Source: Burkholderiales bacterium (GTDB lineage Bacteria; Pseudomonadota; Gammaproteobacteria; Burkholderiales; Burkholderiaceae_C). From it: a stretch of DNA of 35,158 nucleotides. Where the stretch lies: contig JAFLDG010000007.1 of the NCBI GenBank assembly GCA_017302495.1, forward strand, positions 1 to 35,158. The letters run 5' to 3'. Below, one piece after another: positions 27,568 to 35,158 of this stretch. A program made the position numbers and the translations under genes. The first letter of the stretch is position 1, and every line of letters begins with the position of its first letter. The notes below the pieces were generated by a model, which was given only the letters and a program-made list of their open reading frames with translations, did not search any database and was not told the DNA's origin.

Positions 27568-28508
27568 CGCCAACCGCGCACGGCCGGATGAGCGCGTGGC
27601 AGGCGGCGGCCGGTGCGCTGGCCGCGGCGGGACTTGCTGCTGCCGGACCGGCCGCACAGGCGCAAGACATCGAGCCGCGCGCCTACTCCAACGCGCCGAT
27701 CGGCGTGAACTTCCTGATCGGCGGCTACGCCTACACCCGCGGCGGCATCGCCTTCGACTCGGCGCTGCCGGCAAAGAACCCGCAGCTGACGACCTCGAAC
27801 GCTGTGCTCGCCTACGCGCGCGTGCTCGACTTAAGGGGCAGCTCGGGCACCGTCAGCGCGATCGTGCCCTACACCTGGCTGTCGGGCCAGGCCGAGCTGT
27901 TCGGCCAGACGAACGAACGGGTGGTCGACGGCTTCGCCGACGCGCGCTTCCGGGCGGCGGTGAACCTGTACGGCGCGCCCGCGCTGTCGCTGAAGGAGTT
28001 CGCCGCCTACCAACAGGACCTGATCATCGGTGCAAGCCTCGCAATGTCGGTGCCCACCGGCCAGTACGACTCGAGCAAGCTCGTCAACATCGGCATGAAC
28101 CGCTACTCGTTCACCGCCGAGGTCGGTGCCTCGAAGGCGATGGGCCTGTGGACGCTGGAACTCGCGGGCGGCGCGACCTTCTACACCGACAACGACGACT
28201 GGTTCAACGGCAACACGCGCTCGCAGGCGCCGCTGTACACGGTGCATGCGCACGCGATCTACAACTTTCCCGCGGGCCTCTGGGCCTCGCTCGACGCGAC
28301 CTGGCTCGGCGGCGGCCGCACCACCGTCAACGGCGTGCGCAACAGCGACCTGCAGCAGAACTGGCGCGTCGGCGGCACGCTGACCGTGCCGCTGAACGTG
28401 CGCAACTCGATCAAGCTGTACGCGAGCAGCGGCGTGTCCTCGCGCACCGGCAACGACTACGACCTGGTCGGCATCGCCTGGCAGGTCCGGTGGGGCGCCG
28501 GGCTCTGA
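27564..28508 (+). CDS. Outer-membrane protein, phenol-MetA-degradation/transporter type
   Basis: A 314-residue protein with a signal peptide (cleavage near AAQAQ, about residue 34). The mature chain matches the PF13557-type outer-membrane family: PRAYSNAPIGVNFLIGGYAY, the GTVSAIVPYTWLSGQ region, VDGFADARFRAAVNLYGAPA, SLAMSVPTGQYD and a late DLQQNWRVGGTLTVPLN. Members often accompany pathways for aromatic or other hydrophobic compounds and probably act as channels. Its start overlaps the patatin lipase stop, so lipase and channel are produced together. It is followed after 18 bp by an MscS-type channel gene. Confidence 0.83.
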   Translation: MTPTAHGRMSAWQAAAGALAAAGLAAAGPAAQAQDIEPRAYSNAPIGVNFLIGGYAYTRGGIAFDSALPAKNPQLTTSNAVLAYARVLDLRGSSGTVSAIVPYTWLSGQAELFGQTNERVVDGFADARFRAAVNLYGAPALSLKEFAAYQQDLIIGASLAMSVPTGQYDSSKLVNIGMNRYSFTAEVGASKAMGLWTLELAGGATFYTDNDDWFNGNTRSQAPLYTVHAHAIYNFPAGLWASLDATWLGGGRTTVNGVRNSDLQQNWRVGGTLTVPLNVRNSIKLYASSGVSSRTGNDYDLVGIAWQVRWGAGL

Positions 28509-28526
28509 ACAGACAAGGAACAGCAA

Positions 28527-30404
28527 ATGGCGAGCCTGCGACCCGCGTTGTGCCTGGCGGCCCTCATGCTGGTCAAGCTGGGGGCGCTCGCCCAGGATCC
28601 GGCGCATCCGCTGCAGCCACCCGACCGGTCGAGCCCGCGCGCCACGCTGCAGTCCTTCCTCGCATCCGCCGACGCCGTCGGCGCCTCGCTGCGCAGCAAC
28701 TACTTGACGCAGCCGACGCGCGCGAACTTCGAGCGGCTGTCCACCCTGGGCAACGTCGCGCTGCAGTCGCTGGACCTGAGCGAGGTGCCGCCGGCGGCAC
28801 GCGCGAAGACCGGCCCAACGGCAGCGCTGGCCTTGTACGAGGTGCTGAGCCGGATCGCGCTGCCGGCGCCCGACCAGATCCCCGACGCCGCTCAGCTCAA
28901 ACCACCCGACGGCAAGGCGCCGCTGCGCTGGGTGATCCCGAACACCGAGATCGCGCTCGTGCGCGTGCAGGAAGGCCCGCGCAGCGGGGAGTTCCTCTTC
29001 AGCCCCGACACCGTCGCGCGCGCCGGTGAGTTCTACGAACGGGTAAACGCGCTGCCCTACCGCAGGCCGGTGCCGCAGCCGCACCTGCACGAGATCGTCG
29101 TCGCCGGCGGCGGCTGGATGGTGCCGTACGCCTGGACGCAGGCGCTGCCGCCGGCCCTGCGCGCACCGATCGCCGGGCAGGCGGCCTGGAAGTGGGTCGG
29201 TCTCGTGCTGCTGCTCGGTGTCGCGACGCTGTTCCTGTGGCTGGTGTTCCGCGTGTCGCAACGCGGCGACGGTGTGCATCCGTTCGTGCGCGCGCTCGCG
29301 CAGTTCGCGATGCCGGTGGCGGTGCTGACCGCCGCGCCGGCGCTCGCCTATCTCGCGCTCGTGCAGCTCAACCTGATCGGCAGCGTGGGCGCCGCGTTCG
29401 GCCTCGCGATGGCCACCGTCGCCTATCTGGCCGGCGCGTGGGTGTGGTGGCGCCTCGCGCCGATGGTGGCCGAGGCGATCATCGCCTCGCCGAACATTCC
29501 GTCCGAGAGCGTCGATGCCCACCTGATCCGCATCAGCGCGCGGCTGATCGGCATCCTCGGCACCATGGCGCTGCTCGCCTTCGGTGCGGACCGGCTCGGC
29601 CTGCCGGTGTACGGAATCATCGCGGGCCTGGGCGTCGGCGGGCTGGCGATCGCGCTCGCCGCGCAGCCGACGATCGAGAACCTGATCGGCGGCATGAACC
29701 TGTTCGCCGACAAGCCGATGCGCGTCGGCGACCTGTGCAAGTACGGCGATGCGCTCGGCGTGGTGGAGGCCATCGGCATCCGCTCGACCCGGATGCGCGG
29801 CATCGACCGCGCCCTCACGACCATCCCCAACGCGGCGCTCGACAAGATGCCGATCGTGAACCTCACACGGCGCGACTGCATGCTGATCCAGGCCGTCATC
29901 GGCCTGCGCTACGAGACTACCCCGGAGCAGCTGCGCTACGTTCTCGTCAAGCTCCGGGAGCTGCTGCTCGGGCATCCGCGAGTCCAGCCGGACACGGCGC
30001 GCGCACGGTTCGTGGGTTTCGGGGCGAGTTCGCTGGACCTCGAGGCGTTCGGCTACGTGACGACCAGCGACTGGCCCGAGTTCCTCGGCATCCGCGAGGA
30101 CATCCTGCTGCGCGTGATGGACATCGTCGAGCAGGCCGGCACCGGCATGGCGTTCCCGTCGCAGACGCTGTACGTCGGGCGCGACGGCGGCCTCGACGCG
30201 GCAAAAGCCGCAGCCGCGGTTGCGCAGGTGCAGGCGTGGCGGGACGAGGGTGCGCTGCCGTTCCCGAACTTCTCGCCAGAGCAAGCGGATCGGCTCCGCG
30301 CTTCGGTCCTCTTTCCGCCCGTCGGCTCGGTCGAAGCGGTGCACACCGGCACGGGGGCCAGGGCGGATGCCGGCACCGATGATCGCGACCCGCGTCCACG
30401 GTGA
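28527..30404 (+). CDS. MscS-family mechanosensitive channel with long periplasmic N-terminus
   Basis: A 625-residue protein with AAGGA before ATG 28527 and a signal peptide (cleavage near GALAQ, residue 23). Residues about 24-210 form a soluble periplasmic region, then transmembrane helices (about 215-235, 250-275, 285-305, 330-350), the pore helix GLGVGGLAIALAAQPTIENL and the MscS beta domain (GMNLFADKPMRVGDL, STRMRGIDRALTTIPN). It has the length of the MscM/YbdG-like larger MscS proteins, not MscS itself (286). It would release solutes or sense envelope tension. It is the last gene of the plus-strand block and faces the xylG gene after 556 bp. Confidence 0.9.
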   Translation: MASLRPALCLAALMLVKLGALAQDPAHPLQPPDRSSPRATLQSFLASADAVGASLRSNYLTQPTRANFERLSTLGNVALQSLDLSEVPPAARAKTGPTAALALYEVLSRIALPAPDQIPDAAQLKPPDGKAPLRWVIPNTEIALVRVQEGPRSGEFLFSPDTVARAGEFYERVNALPYRRPVPQPHLHEIVVAGGGWMVPYAWTQALPPALRAPIAGQAAWKWVGLVLLLGVATLFLWLVFRVSQRGDGVHPFVRALAQFAMPVAVLTAAPALAYLALVQLNLIGSVGAAFGLAMATVAYLAGAWVWWRLAPMVAEAIIASPNIPSESVDAHLIRISARLIGILGTMALLAFGADRLGLPVYGIIAGLGVGGLAIALAAQPTIENLIGGMNLFADKPMRVGDLCKYGDALGVVEAIGIRSTRMRGIDRALTTIPNAALDKMPIVNLTRRDCMLIQAVIGLRYETTPEQLRYVLVKLRELLLGHPRVQPDTARARFVGFGASSLDLEAFGYVTTSDWPEFLGIREDILLRVMDIVEQAGTGMAFPSQTLYVGRDGGLDAAKAAAAVAQVQAWRDEGALPFPNFSPEQADRLRASVLFPPVGSVEAVHTGTGARADAGTDDRDPRPR

Positions 30405-30960
30405 CCGCAACTCCGCTTGACGACCAGGTGGCGGGTGCAGCGACCAGCCGATGAGCCGGCGGATACGGCGGCTCGGCGCCTTCGTCGTGACAATGCGTCG
30501 AGCCACGTGGCAGGTGCAGCCAGGCGCTGACCTGCTCGCAGCGGCCACACTGCCATCGACGAGGTCCGATCGTGCGCCTAGAGGTGGCGGGCGGATAGTG
30601 GGTAAGTGGCGGCCGGTCCGATTTGGCGATGCCCTGGCGAGCGCGCTTGCGGCGCTGACGGAGCCGCTGGTCGCGCTGGCACCGCCCGACGCCGGGCCGC
30701 GCCGTCGCGGAGCTTCGATTGGGACGTCGACGGGTTCGGCTGGTGTGGCTTACTGTTTGGCAGGTAGAGCGGCCGTGCGGCGAGGAGGCAGACGCTGTCA
30801 GCTTTCAGTCGGGGCCGCTGCCGCCGCGCCCAGTTCGAAACGGGTGCTCGGTCGGCGGACTTGACAGGCCGCTCCTGGCCGCGACCGGCCGATCCATGTC
30901 GCATGGGGCGTCGGTTCCCTACTCCCGCCCCGCCCCTGCCAACCCGCAGCAGCGCGCCTG
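30405..30960. other. Non-coding gap, right edge of the export block
   Basis: The longest non-coding stretch of the window (556 bp), between the convergent MscS and xylG genes. Open frames exist on both strands but have no ribosome-binding sites, no family motifs and poor codon bias. I see small stems (for example GGCCG with CGGCC near 30878-30892) but no clear terminator with a T tract. The sequence has the look of degraded genes or dispersed intergenic repeats. No tRNA, attachment site or transposase remnant could be recognised. Confidence 0.6.
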
Positions 30961-31731
30961 TCAGCCGTCGGCCCGCTCCACCTGTTCCTTGCCCTCGGGC
31001 CGCTTGCCCAGGATGATCATGCCCAGCACCTCGTCCTCGTCGACGTCGGCGGTGCGGTAGGTGCCCACCAGCTTGCCGTTCTTCATCACCGCCAGCCGGT
31101 CGCTCAGGCCGAACACGTCGGGCATGTCGTGGCTGATCAGGAAGATGCCCACGCCCTCGGCCTTGAGCTGCTTGATCAGCTCGCCGACCATGCGCGTCTC
31201 TTCGGGGCCGAGTGCGGCGCAGGGCTCGTCCATGATCAGGATGCGGGCGTTGAAGTACAGCGCGCGCGAGATGGCCACCGTCTGCCGCTGCCCGCCGGAC
31301 AGCCGCCGCACCGGCACGCGCACGTTCTTGAAGTTCTTGTTCAGCCGGGCGAAGACCTTGCGCGCCTCGGCGTCCATGCGCAGGTCGTCGAGCGTGCGCC
31401 AGGGCGTCAGCAGCTCGCGGCCGAGGAACAGGTTGGCCACCGCGTCCAGGTTGTCGGCCAGCGCGAGCGTCTGGTAGATGGTCTCGATGCCCAGCTCCTG
31501 CGCATCGGCCGGCGAGCGGATGTGCGCCTTCTCGCCGCGGATCAGGATCTCGCCGCTGTCGATCGGGTAGGCGCCGGCCAGCATCTTCATCAGCGTCGAC
31601 TTGCCCGCGCCGTTGTGGCCCAGCAGCGCCACCACCTCGCCCGGGTGCAGATAGACGCTCACGTCCTCGACCGCATGCACGCCGCCGAAGGCCTTGTGGA
31701 TGCCGCGCAGCGCGACCAGCGGTTCGGTCAT
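30961..31731 (-). CDS. xylG: Xylose-type ABC transporter ATP-binding protein, single domain
   Basis: A 256-residue ATPase that would power the sugar importer encoded with it. Motifs are complete: Walker [10 protein letters not shown] (38-46), signature LSGGQRQ (144-150), Walker B ILIMDEP (164-170) and switch His201 in LISHDM. Enterobacterial XylG has two fused ATPase domains (about 513 residues). This one has a single domain, like FrcA-type transporters, and should work as a homodimer. The usual DEPTAAL reads DEPCAAL (Cys171). It is the last gene of the xylF-xylH-xylG operon and is separated from xylH by an 88-bp gap full of hairpins. The sugar may be xylose or a related pentose. Confidence 0.9.
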   Translation of the reverse strand: MTEPLVALRGIHKAFGGVHAVEDVSVYLHPGEVVALLGHNGAGKSTLMKMLAGAYPIDSGEILIRGEKAHIRSPADAQELGIETIYQTLALADNLDAVANLFLGRELLTPWRTLDDLRMDAEARKVFARLNKNFKNVRVPVRRLSGGQRQTVAISRALYFNARILIMDEPCAALGPEETRMVGELIKQLKAEGVGIFLISHDMPDVFGLSDRLAVMKNGKLVGTYRTADVDEDEVLGMIILGKRPEGKEQVERADG

Positions 31732-31744
31732 GTGCGCGCCCCGC

Positions 31745-31817
31745 CCGAGGGGTACCTCGGTCGATCCCCCGAGGGGATGGTGGCCGGCTTGGGAGCGGCC
31801 CGGCGCTCGGCCACCAT
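31745..31817. repeat. Cluster of three stem-loops in the xylH-xylG gap
   Basis: Three perfect inverted repeats follow one another: 31745-31750 with 31755-31760 (6 bp, loop 4), 31764-31769 with 31773-31778 (6 bp, loop 3) and 31777-31786 with 31808-31817 (10 bp, with an inner 5-bp stem). In the mRNA these would form strong hairpins after the xylH stop. The CCCC-CGA-GGGG core recalls the GC-rich palindromes found between Burkholderiales genes and resembles that in the xylF-xylH gap. Likely roles are mRNA protection or transcript attenuation. Confidence 0.7.
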
Positions 31818-31819
31818 GC

Positions 31820-33007
31820 TCAGCGCTCCCCGGTCCATCGGCGGTACAGCACGTCGAAGACCACGGCCGCGATCAGCACCTGGCCGATGATGACCATGCG
31901 CTTGCCGATCGCCACGTCCAGCAGCAGCATGCCGCTGTCGAGGCTCTGCATGATCAGCGCGCCGAGCACCGAGCCCAGGATCGAGCCGCTGCCGCCCGCG
32001 AGCGCGGTGCCGCCGATGACCGCGGCGGCGATCACGTACAGCTCCATGCCGGTGCCCAGCGAGTTGGTGCCGGCGTTCAGCCGTGCGATCGACACCACCG
32101 CGGCGATGGTGATCAGCACGCCCAGCAGCACGAAGAGCATCAGCGTCACCTGCCGCACCGGGATGCCGACCAGCGCCGCGGCGTCGGGGTTGCCGCCCAT
32201 CGCGAACACGTAGCGGCCGAAGCGCGTGCGGTGCACGATGAAGGACAGCGTGACCGCCACTGCCGCCCAGATCAGCACGGGGATCGGGATGCCCTGCGGC
32301 GCGTCCTTGTTGGGGATCTGGTAGCCGTTCATCGCCGCGGTGAAGCCCAGCACGATGACGATCGGCACCGCCAGCACGCCCAGGTCCAGCCACAGCGGGC
32401 TGGTCAGCACGCCGAAGCGCTGCTGCCGGCGCCGACGGACGAAGGTGGCCAGCGCCATCGCCGCGCAGACGACTGCGGCCAGCGCCCAGCTGGGGCCGAC
32501 GCCGATCGCGCCGTCGTAGCCGCCGCCCAGGCGCTGGAAGAACTCGTCGTTGACCGGCTGCGTCTTGCCGTCGGCGACCAGGAACGCCGCGCCGCGGAAG
32601 CTCATCAGCCCGCCCAGCGTGACCACGAACGACGGCACGCCGAGCACCGCGGTCAGCGCACCCTGGTACATCGAGACCGCGATCGCCACCGCCAGCCCGG
32701 CCAGCGCCGCCGCCGGCCAGCTCCAGCCGCCGGTGTACATCAGGTAGGCGACGAGCACGCCGACGAAGCCCATCACCGAGCCGACCGACAGATCGATGTG
32801 GCGCGCGACGATGATCAGCACGACCACGGTGGAGACGATGCCGACCACCGCGGTCTGCTGCGCGATGTTGTACAGGTTCTCCGGCGACAGGAAGATGCCG
32901 CCGGAGAGCGCGTTGAACACCAGCGCGATGCCGACCAGCACCACACCCATCAGCACCAGCCGCCAGTCGATCGCCGACTGGCGCAGTGCCTGCATCGCTT
33001 CGCTCAT
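31820..33007 (-). CDS. xylH: Xylose-type ABC transporter permease
   Basis: A 395-residue inner-membrane permease of the ribose/xylose (BPD_transp_2) family, close to the 393 residues of E. coli XylH. It has about ten hydrophobic helices, with family signatures [20 protein letters not shown] near residues 69-88, [20 protein letters not shown], and the cytoplasmic coupling region [15 protein letters not shown]. The long form with an extra middle segment (about 195-235, RRRRQQRFG) separates XylH-type permeases from RbsC (about 320). It should move the sugar delivered by XylF. The upstream 129-bp gap contains stem-loops and the ribosome-binding site is weak, so expression is probably lower than that of xylF. 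Confidence 0.9.
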   Translation of the reverse strand: MSEAMQALRQSAIDWRLVLMGVVLVGIALVFNALSGGIFLSPENLYNIAQQTAVVGIVSTVVVLIIVARHIDLSVGSVMGFVGVLVAYLMYTGGWSWPAAALAGLAVAIAVSMYQGALTAVLGVPSFVVTLGGLMSFRGAAFLVADGKTQPVNDEFFQRLGGGYDGAIGVGPSWALAAVVCAAMALATFVRRRRQQRFGVLTSPLWLDLGVLAVPIVIVLGFTAAMNGYQIPNKDAPQGIPIPVLIWAAVAVTLSFIVHRTRFGRYVFAMGGNPDAAALVGIPVRQVTLMLFVLLGVLITIAAVVSIARLNAGTNSLGTGMELYVIAAAVIGGTALAGGSGSILGSVLGALIMQSLDSGMLLLDVAIGKRMVIIGQVLIAAVVFDVLYRRWTGER

Positions 33008-33034
33008 CGGCTCAACTTGCCGCAGCGCGCAGCC

Positions 33035-33127
33035 GGGTCGGTGCGCCCGACCCTCTCGAGCAGCCGCTGCGGCACCGGCGTTGCCGGGCCGCTGGCGGCG
33101 CCCCCTCGGGGGGAGCGCCGAGGGCGC
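33035..33127. repeat. Stem-loop array in the xylF-xylH gap
   Basis: Several inverted repeats fill this gap: 33035-33041 with 33047-33053 (7 bp, loop 5), 33075-33079 with 33083-33087 (5 bp, loop 3), and 33097-33101 with 33115-33119 enclosing a C4/G4 stem. The last can re-pair as 33115-33119 with 33123-33127. The outer structure starts about 10 bases after the xylF stop. Such hairpins after a binding-protein gene commonly stabilise its mRNA or reduce read-through to the permease gene. Confidence 0.7.
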
Positions 33128-33136
33128 TACGGGGGG

Positions 33137-34159
33137 TCACTTGCAGGCGGCAGGCGCCTTGTCGGCCGCGACGCCCTTGCACAGATCGTCCTTCTTGATC
33201 CAGCCGGCCTTGACGACCACGTCGAGGTTGTCCTTGGTGATCGCCACCGGCTTCAGGAACTGCGACTCGAGCGCGACCTTCTTCTCGCCGCCGCTCCAGG
33301 TCACCGCGCCGGGCACCTTCTTGCCCGCGCCGAGCGCGACCGCGGCGCTCGCCGCCTCGCGGCCGAGGTCGCGCGCGTCCTTCCAGACCGACACCGTTTG
33401 CGTACCGAGCGCGACGCGGTTCAGCGCCGCATGGTCGCCGTCCTGGCCCGACACCGGCACGCCCTTCAGGCCCTTGGCGGTGAGCGCGGCCACCACGCCA
33501 CCGGCGGTGCCGTCGTTGCTGGCCACCACCGCGTCCACCTTGCCGGCGTTCTTGGTCAGGATCTGCTCCATGTTCTTCTGCGCCACCTCGGGCTTCCAGC
33601 CCTCGGTGTATTCCTCGCCGACGATCTTGATCGCACCGCTCTTGATCGCCGCGGCCAGCACCTCGCCCTGGCCTTCGCGCAGGAAGTTGGCGTTCGGGTC
33701 GGTCGGCGAGCCCTTGATCATCACGTAGTTGCCCTTGGGCATCACCTTCTGCACCGCGGCGGCCTGCATCCGGCCGACCTCCTTGTTGTCGAAGGTGATG
33801 TAGAAGACGCCGGGTGCTTCGATCAGCCGGTCGTAGGCGACGACCGGGATCTTCTGCTTGGCGGCCTTGTTCACCGCGGGCAGGATCGCGTCCTTGTCCA
33901 TCGCCAGCACGATCAGCACCTTCGCGCCCTTGCTGATCAGGCCGTCGATGTCGGCCAGCTGCTTCTCCGGCGAGCCGCCGGCGTCGGCGCTGATGTACTT
34001 GGCGCCGAGCTTTTCCAGCTGCGCCTTCATCGCCGCTTCGTCGGTCTTCCAGCGCTCTTCCTGGAAGTTCGACCAGCTGACGCCGACGACGGTCTGGGCG
34101 AAGGCACCGAAGGAGGCGAAGGCCAGCGCCAGCGCCGCCATAGTGGGCTTGAGGGTCAT
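33137..34159 (-). CDS. xylF: D-xylose ABC transporter substrate-binding protein
   Basis: A 340-residue periplasmic binding protein with a signal peptide cleaved after AFA (residue 21). It matches the XylF pattern: [12 protein letters not shown] at the start of the mature protein, [59 protein letters not shown] and [11 protein letters not shown]. These are the sugar-contacting loops of the xylose-binding family. GGAGA lies upstream of the ATG on the minus strand. As the first gene of xylF-xylH-xylG it should be the most expressed. It ends directly at a stem-loop array. The sugar-oxidising xylB/xylC-type genes at 5.1-6.8 kb support a pentose ligand. Confidence 0.93.
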   Translation of the reverse strand: MTLKPTMAALALAFASFGAFAQTVVGVSWSNFQEERWKTDEAAMKAQLEKLGAKYISADAGGSPEKQLADIDGLISKGAKVLIVLAMDKDAILPAVNKAAKQKIPVVAYDRLIEAPGVFYITFDNKEVGRMQAAAVQKVMPKGNYVMIKGSPTDPNANFLREGQGEVLAAAIKSGAIKIVGEEYTEGWKPEVAQKNMEQILTKNAGKVDAVVASNDGTAGGVVAALTAKGLKGVPVSGQDGDHAALNRVALGTQTVSVWKDARDLGREAASAAVALGAGKKVPGAVTWSGGEKKVALESQFLKPVAITKDNLDVVVKAGWIKKDDLCKGVAADKAPAACK

Positions 34160-34234
34160 GCGTGTCTCCGTGCGTTGTCGATCCGATCGGCGCCGAACCC
34201 GCCGGGGCGCGCGCGATCCGGCGCAAATGTAGCA

Positions 34235-34260
34235 GCGCCCCGGTCGGGCGCGGCCGCGCC
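34235..34260. terminator. Overlapping hairpins downstream of the zipA-type gene
   Basis: Two alternative perfect dyads overlap: 34235-34240 with 34246-34251, and a 14-bp palindrome at 34247-34260. They start 4 bases after the zipA stop in the direction of transcription and lie in the 105-bp zipA-xylF gap. They may form a terminator for zipA or a structural divider before the xylF promoter. There is no strong T tract, only a short ACATTTG further on. Confidence 0.35.
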
Positions 34261-34264
34261 GGCT

Positions 34265-35158
34265 TCAGCCCGAGAACAAGCGCCGCGCCGCCGCCGAGCC
34301 GGCCGCCAGGTCGTGCTGCTCGAGCTTGCGGTACAGCTCGTCGAGATCCTTGCCGATGCCGTCGAAGGCATGCAGCGTGATCGGCCGGCCGGCATCGTCG
34401 AGCAGCACCGCGTCCATGTCCTCGGCGAGCGCGTGCGCGGTCTGGTGCCACAGCGGGAAGGGCTCGAGCGCGGCTGCGGTCTGCGGCACGTCCAGGCTCA
34501 GCACCGCCTCGCGCAACGCGGCGGTCTGCGGGTCGTCGGCGAGCGCCGCCTGCGCATCGAACTCCAGCACCAGCACCGGCGGGTCGCCCTCCTCCGCCGC
34601 CGGCAGCACGAGCCGGCCCGGGACCACGCCGGGCACCAGCCCCCGGCGCGCGGCGCACTGCTGCAGATAGCCCACCGACCAGGCGACCGACTTCGCCACC
34701 AGCCGCAGCGACAGCTGCGCGTCGACCGGCGCGGCGAAGGCGTCGAGCTCGCGTGCCCGCGCGACGACGTCGAGCATGTCCGGGAAGTCGGGCAGCGCGC
34801 CGACGCCTTCGGCGAAGGCCTGCACCTTCTGCACGAACTCGGAGTACTCGATCTCGTTCAGCGCGCCGCTGCGGTTGGCCAGCTGCACGCCGGCCTGCAG
34901 CTCGCTGTAGCGGCGGCCGGGCTCGGGCTGCGCCCAGTCGCCGTTGTCCGCATCGAGGCCTTCGATCAGGAACGGCTTGGTGCCGGCGCGGCGCGTGGCC
35001 GGCCAGTGCGCGAGCACCGCCTCGCCGCTGACCGGCGCCTCGAGCGACAGCGGCACGATGGCGTCGATCAGCGCATCGAGCCGTGCCGGCCGCCGCGCGC
35101 TCGGCGTCGGCCGCGCCGGCGCGCTCAACGGGGCGGGGTCGGGGCCCGCCGGCGCCGC
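34265..35158 (-). CDS. zipA: ZipA-type cell-division protein, 5' end outside window
   Basis: The frame is open to the right edge of the window, so the N-terminus is missing and 297 residues are visible. The outermost visible residues are Pro/Ala-rich, as expected for the linker between ZipA's N-terminal membrane anchor and its FtsZ-binding domain; the TTG at 35128 is just an internal codon. The globular part contains PVSGEAVLAHWPATRR, FLIEGLDADNGDW, YSELQAGVQLANRSGALNEI, EYSEFVQKVQAFA and FPDMLDVVARARELDAFA, which I recognise from Burkholderiales proteins annotated as ZipA C-terminal FtsZ-binding domain. ZipA tethers FtsZ to the membrane at the septum. In this order it usually lies between smc and ligA. 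Here a 31.7-kb stretch separates it from ligA. Confidence 0.8.
   Translation of the reverse strand, partial: AAPAGPDPAPLSAPARPTPSARRPARLDALIDAIVPLSLEAPVSGEAVLAHWPATRRAGTKPFLIEGLDADNGDWAQPEPGRRYSELQAGVQLANRSGALNEIEYSEFVQKVQAFAEGVGALPDFPDMLDVVARARELDAFAAPVDAQLSLRLVAKSVAWSVGYLQQCAARRGLVPGVVPGRLVLPAAEEGDPPVLVLEFDAQAALADDPQTAALREAVLSLDVPQTAAALEPFPLWHQTAHALAEDMDAVLLDDAGRPITLHAFDGIGKDLDELYRKLEQHDLAAGSAAARRLFSG

Noticed and set aside
27831..30548. Long minus-strand frame opposite the MscS and outer-membrane genes
   Set aside because: Same cause: low-complexity translation, no ribosome-binding site and complete overlap with well-supported genes.
30822..30850. GTTCGAAAC resembling a tRNA T-arm, a possible insertion-site tRNA
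   Set aside because: The flanking bases do not form a proper T stem and no acceptor, D or anticodon arms are present.
30451..30864. Possible 137-codon gene in the right-edge gap
   Set aside because: No ribosome-binding site, no motifs, and codon bias unlike the neighbouring genes.
35098..35128. TTG at 35128 as the start of the zipA-type gene
   Set aside because: The frame stays open with Pro/Ala-rich codons to the window edge, as expected for the ZipA linker, so the real start lies outside.

Overview
This is a very GC-rich window whose gene content points to a betaproteobacterium of the order Burkholderiales, probably near the Rubrivivax/Leptothrix/Methylibium group. The assignment is an inference from the ZipA- and LigA-type proteins, the high-GC codon use and the GC-rich palindromic intergenic elements. 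There is no rRNA, tRNA, CRISPR array or recognisable transposase. The window starts inside a DUF3616 gene and ends inside a zipA-type cell-division gene.

Left part (1-6756): the end of a DUF3616 gene faces ligA (minus strand). Diverging from ligA is a tight plus-strand operon: HAD-family lipoprotein, glutathione reductase (gor), a D-xylose dehydrogenase-like SDR (xylB type) and an SMP-30 sugar lactonase (xylC type). Right part (30961-35158, minus strand): zipA, then a xylose-type ABC transporter xylF-xylH-xylG whose two intercistronic gaps are packed with stem-loops. Oxidation of xylose to xylonolactone and xylonate (xylBC) and xylose import (xylFHG) belong to one physiology, the front end of the Weimberg/Dahms routes, but here they sit 24 kb apart on opposite strands.

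Middle part (7095-30404, all plus strand): a NarL-type sensor kinase and response regulator, a receiver-only protein that has lost the phosphoacceptor Asp, then 18 consecutive genes whose products all carry a signal peptide, lipobox or membrane segments. They encode a DUF1254/DUF1214 protein with a large extra C-terminal half, a four-helix membrane protein, three tandem paralogous membrane-anchored PQQ-like propeller proteins, several outer-membrane barrels, an OmpA lipoprotein, two DUF2092 (LolA-like) proteins flanking a His/Thr/Tyr-rich low-complexity protein, a 24-residue-repeat protein, an OprO/OprP-type porin, a patatin lipoprotein, a phenol-MetA-type outer-membrane protein and an MscS channel. 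Gaps are mostly under 70 bp. I propose this as one envelope system, possibly for handling a hydrophobic compound or lipid, controlled by the adjacent phosphorelay. Its function is not known to me and it is the best candidate here for an undescribed system.

The two longest non-coding stretches (6757-7094 and 30405-30960) are exactly the edges of this 23.3-kb block. Together with the separation of zipA from ligA (neighbours in many Burkholderiales as smc-zipA-ligA), this suggests nested insertions into a core locus.
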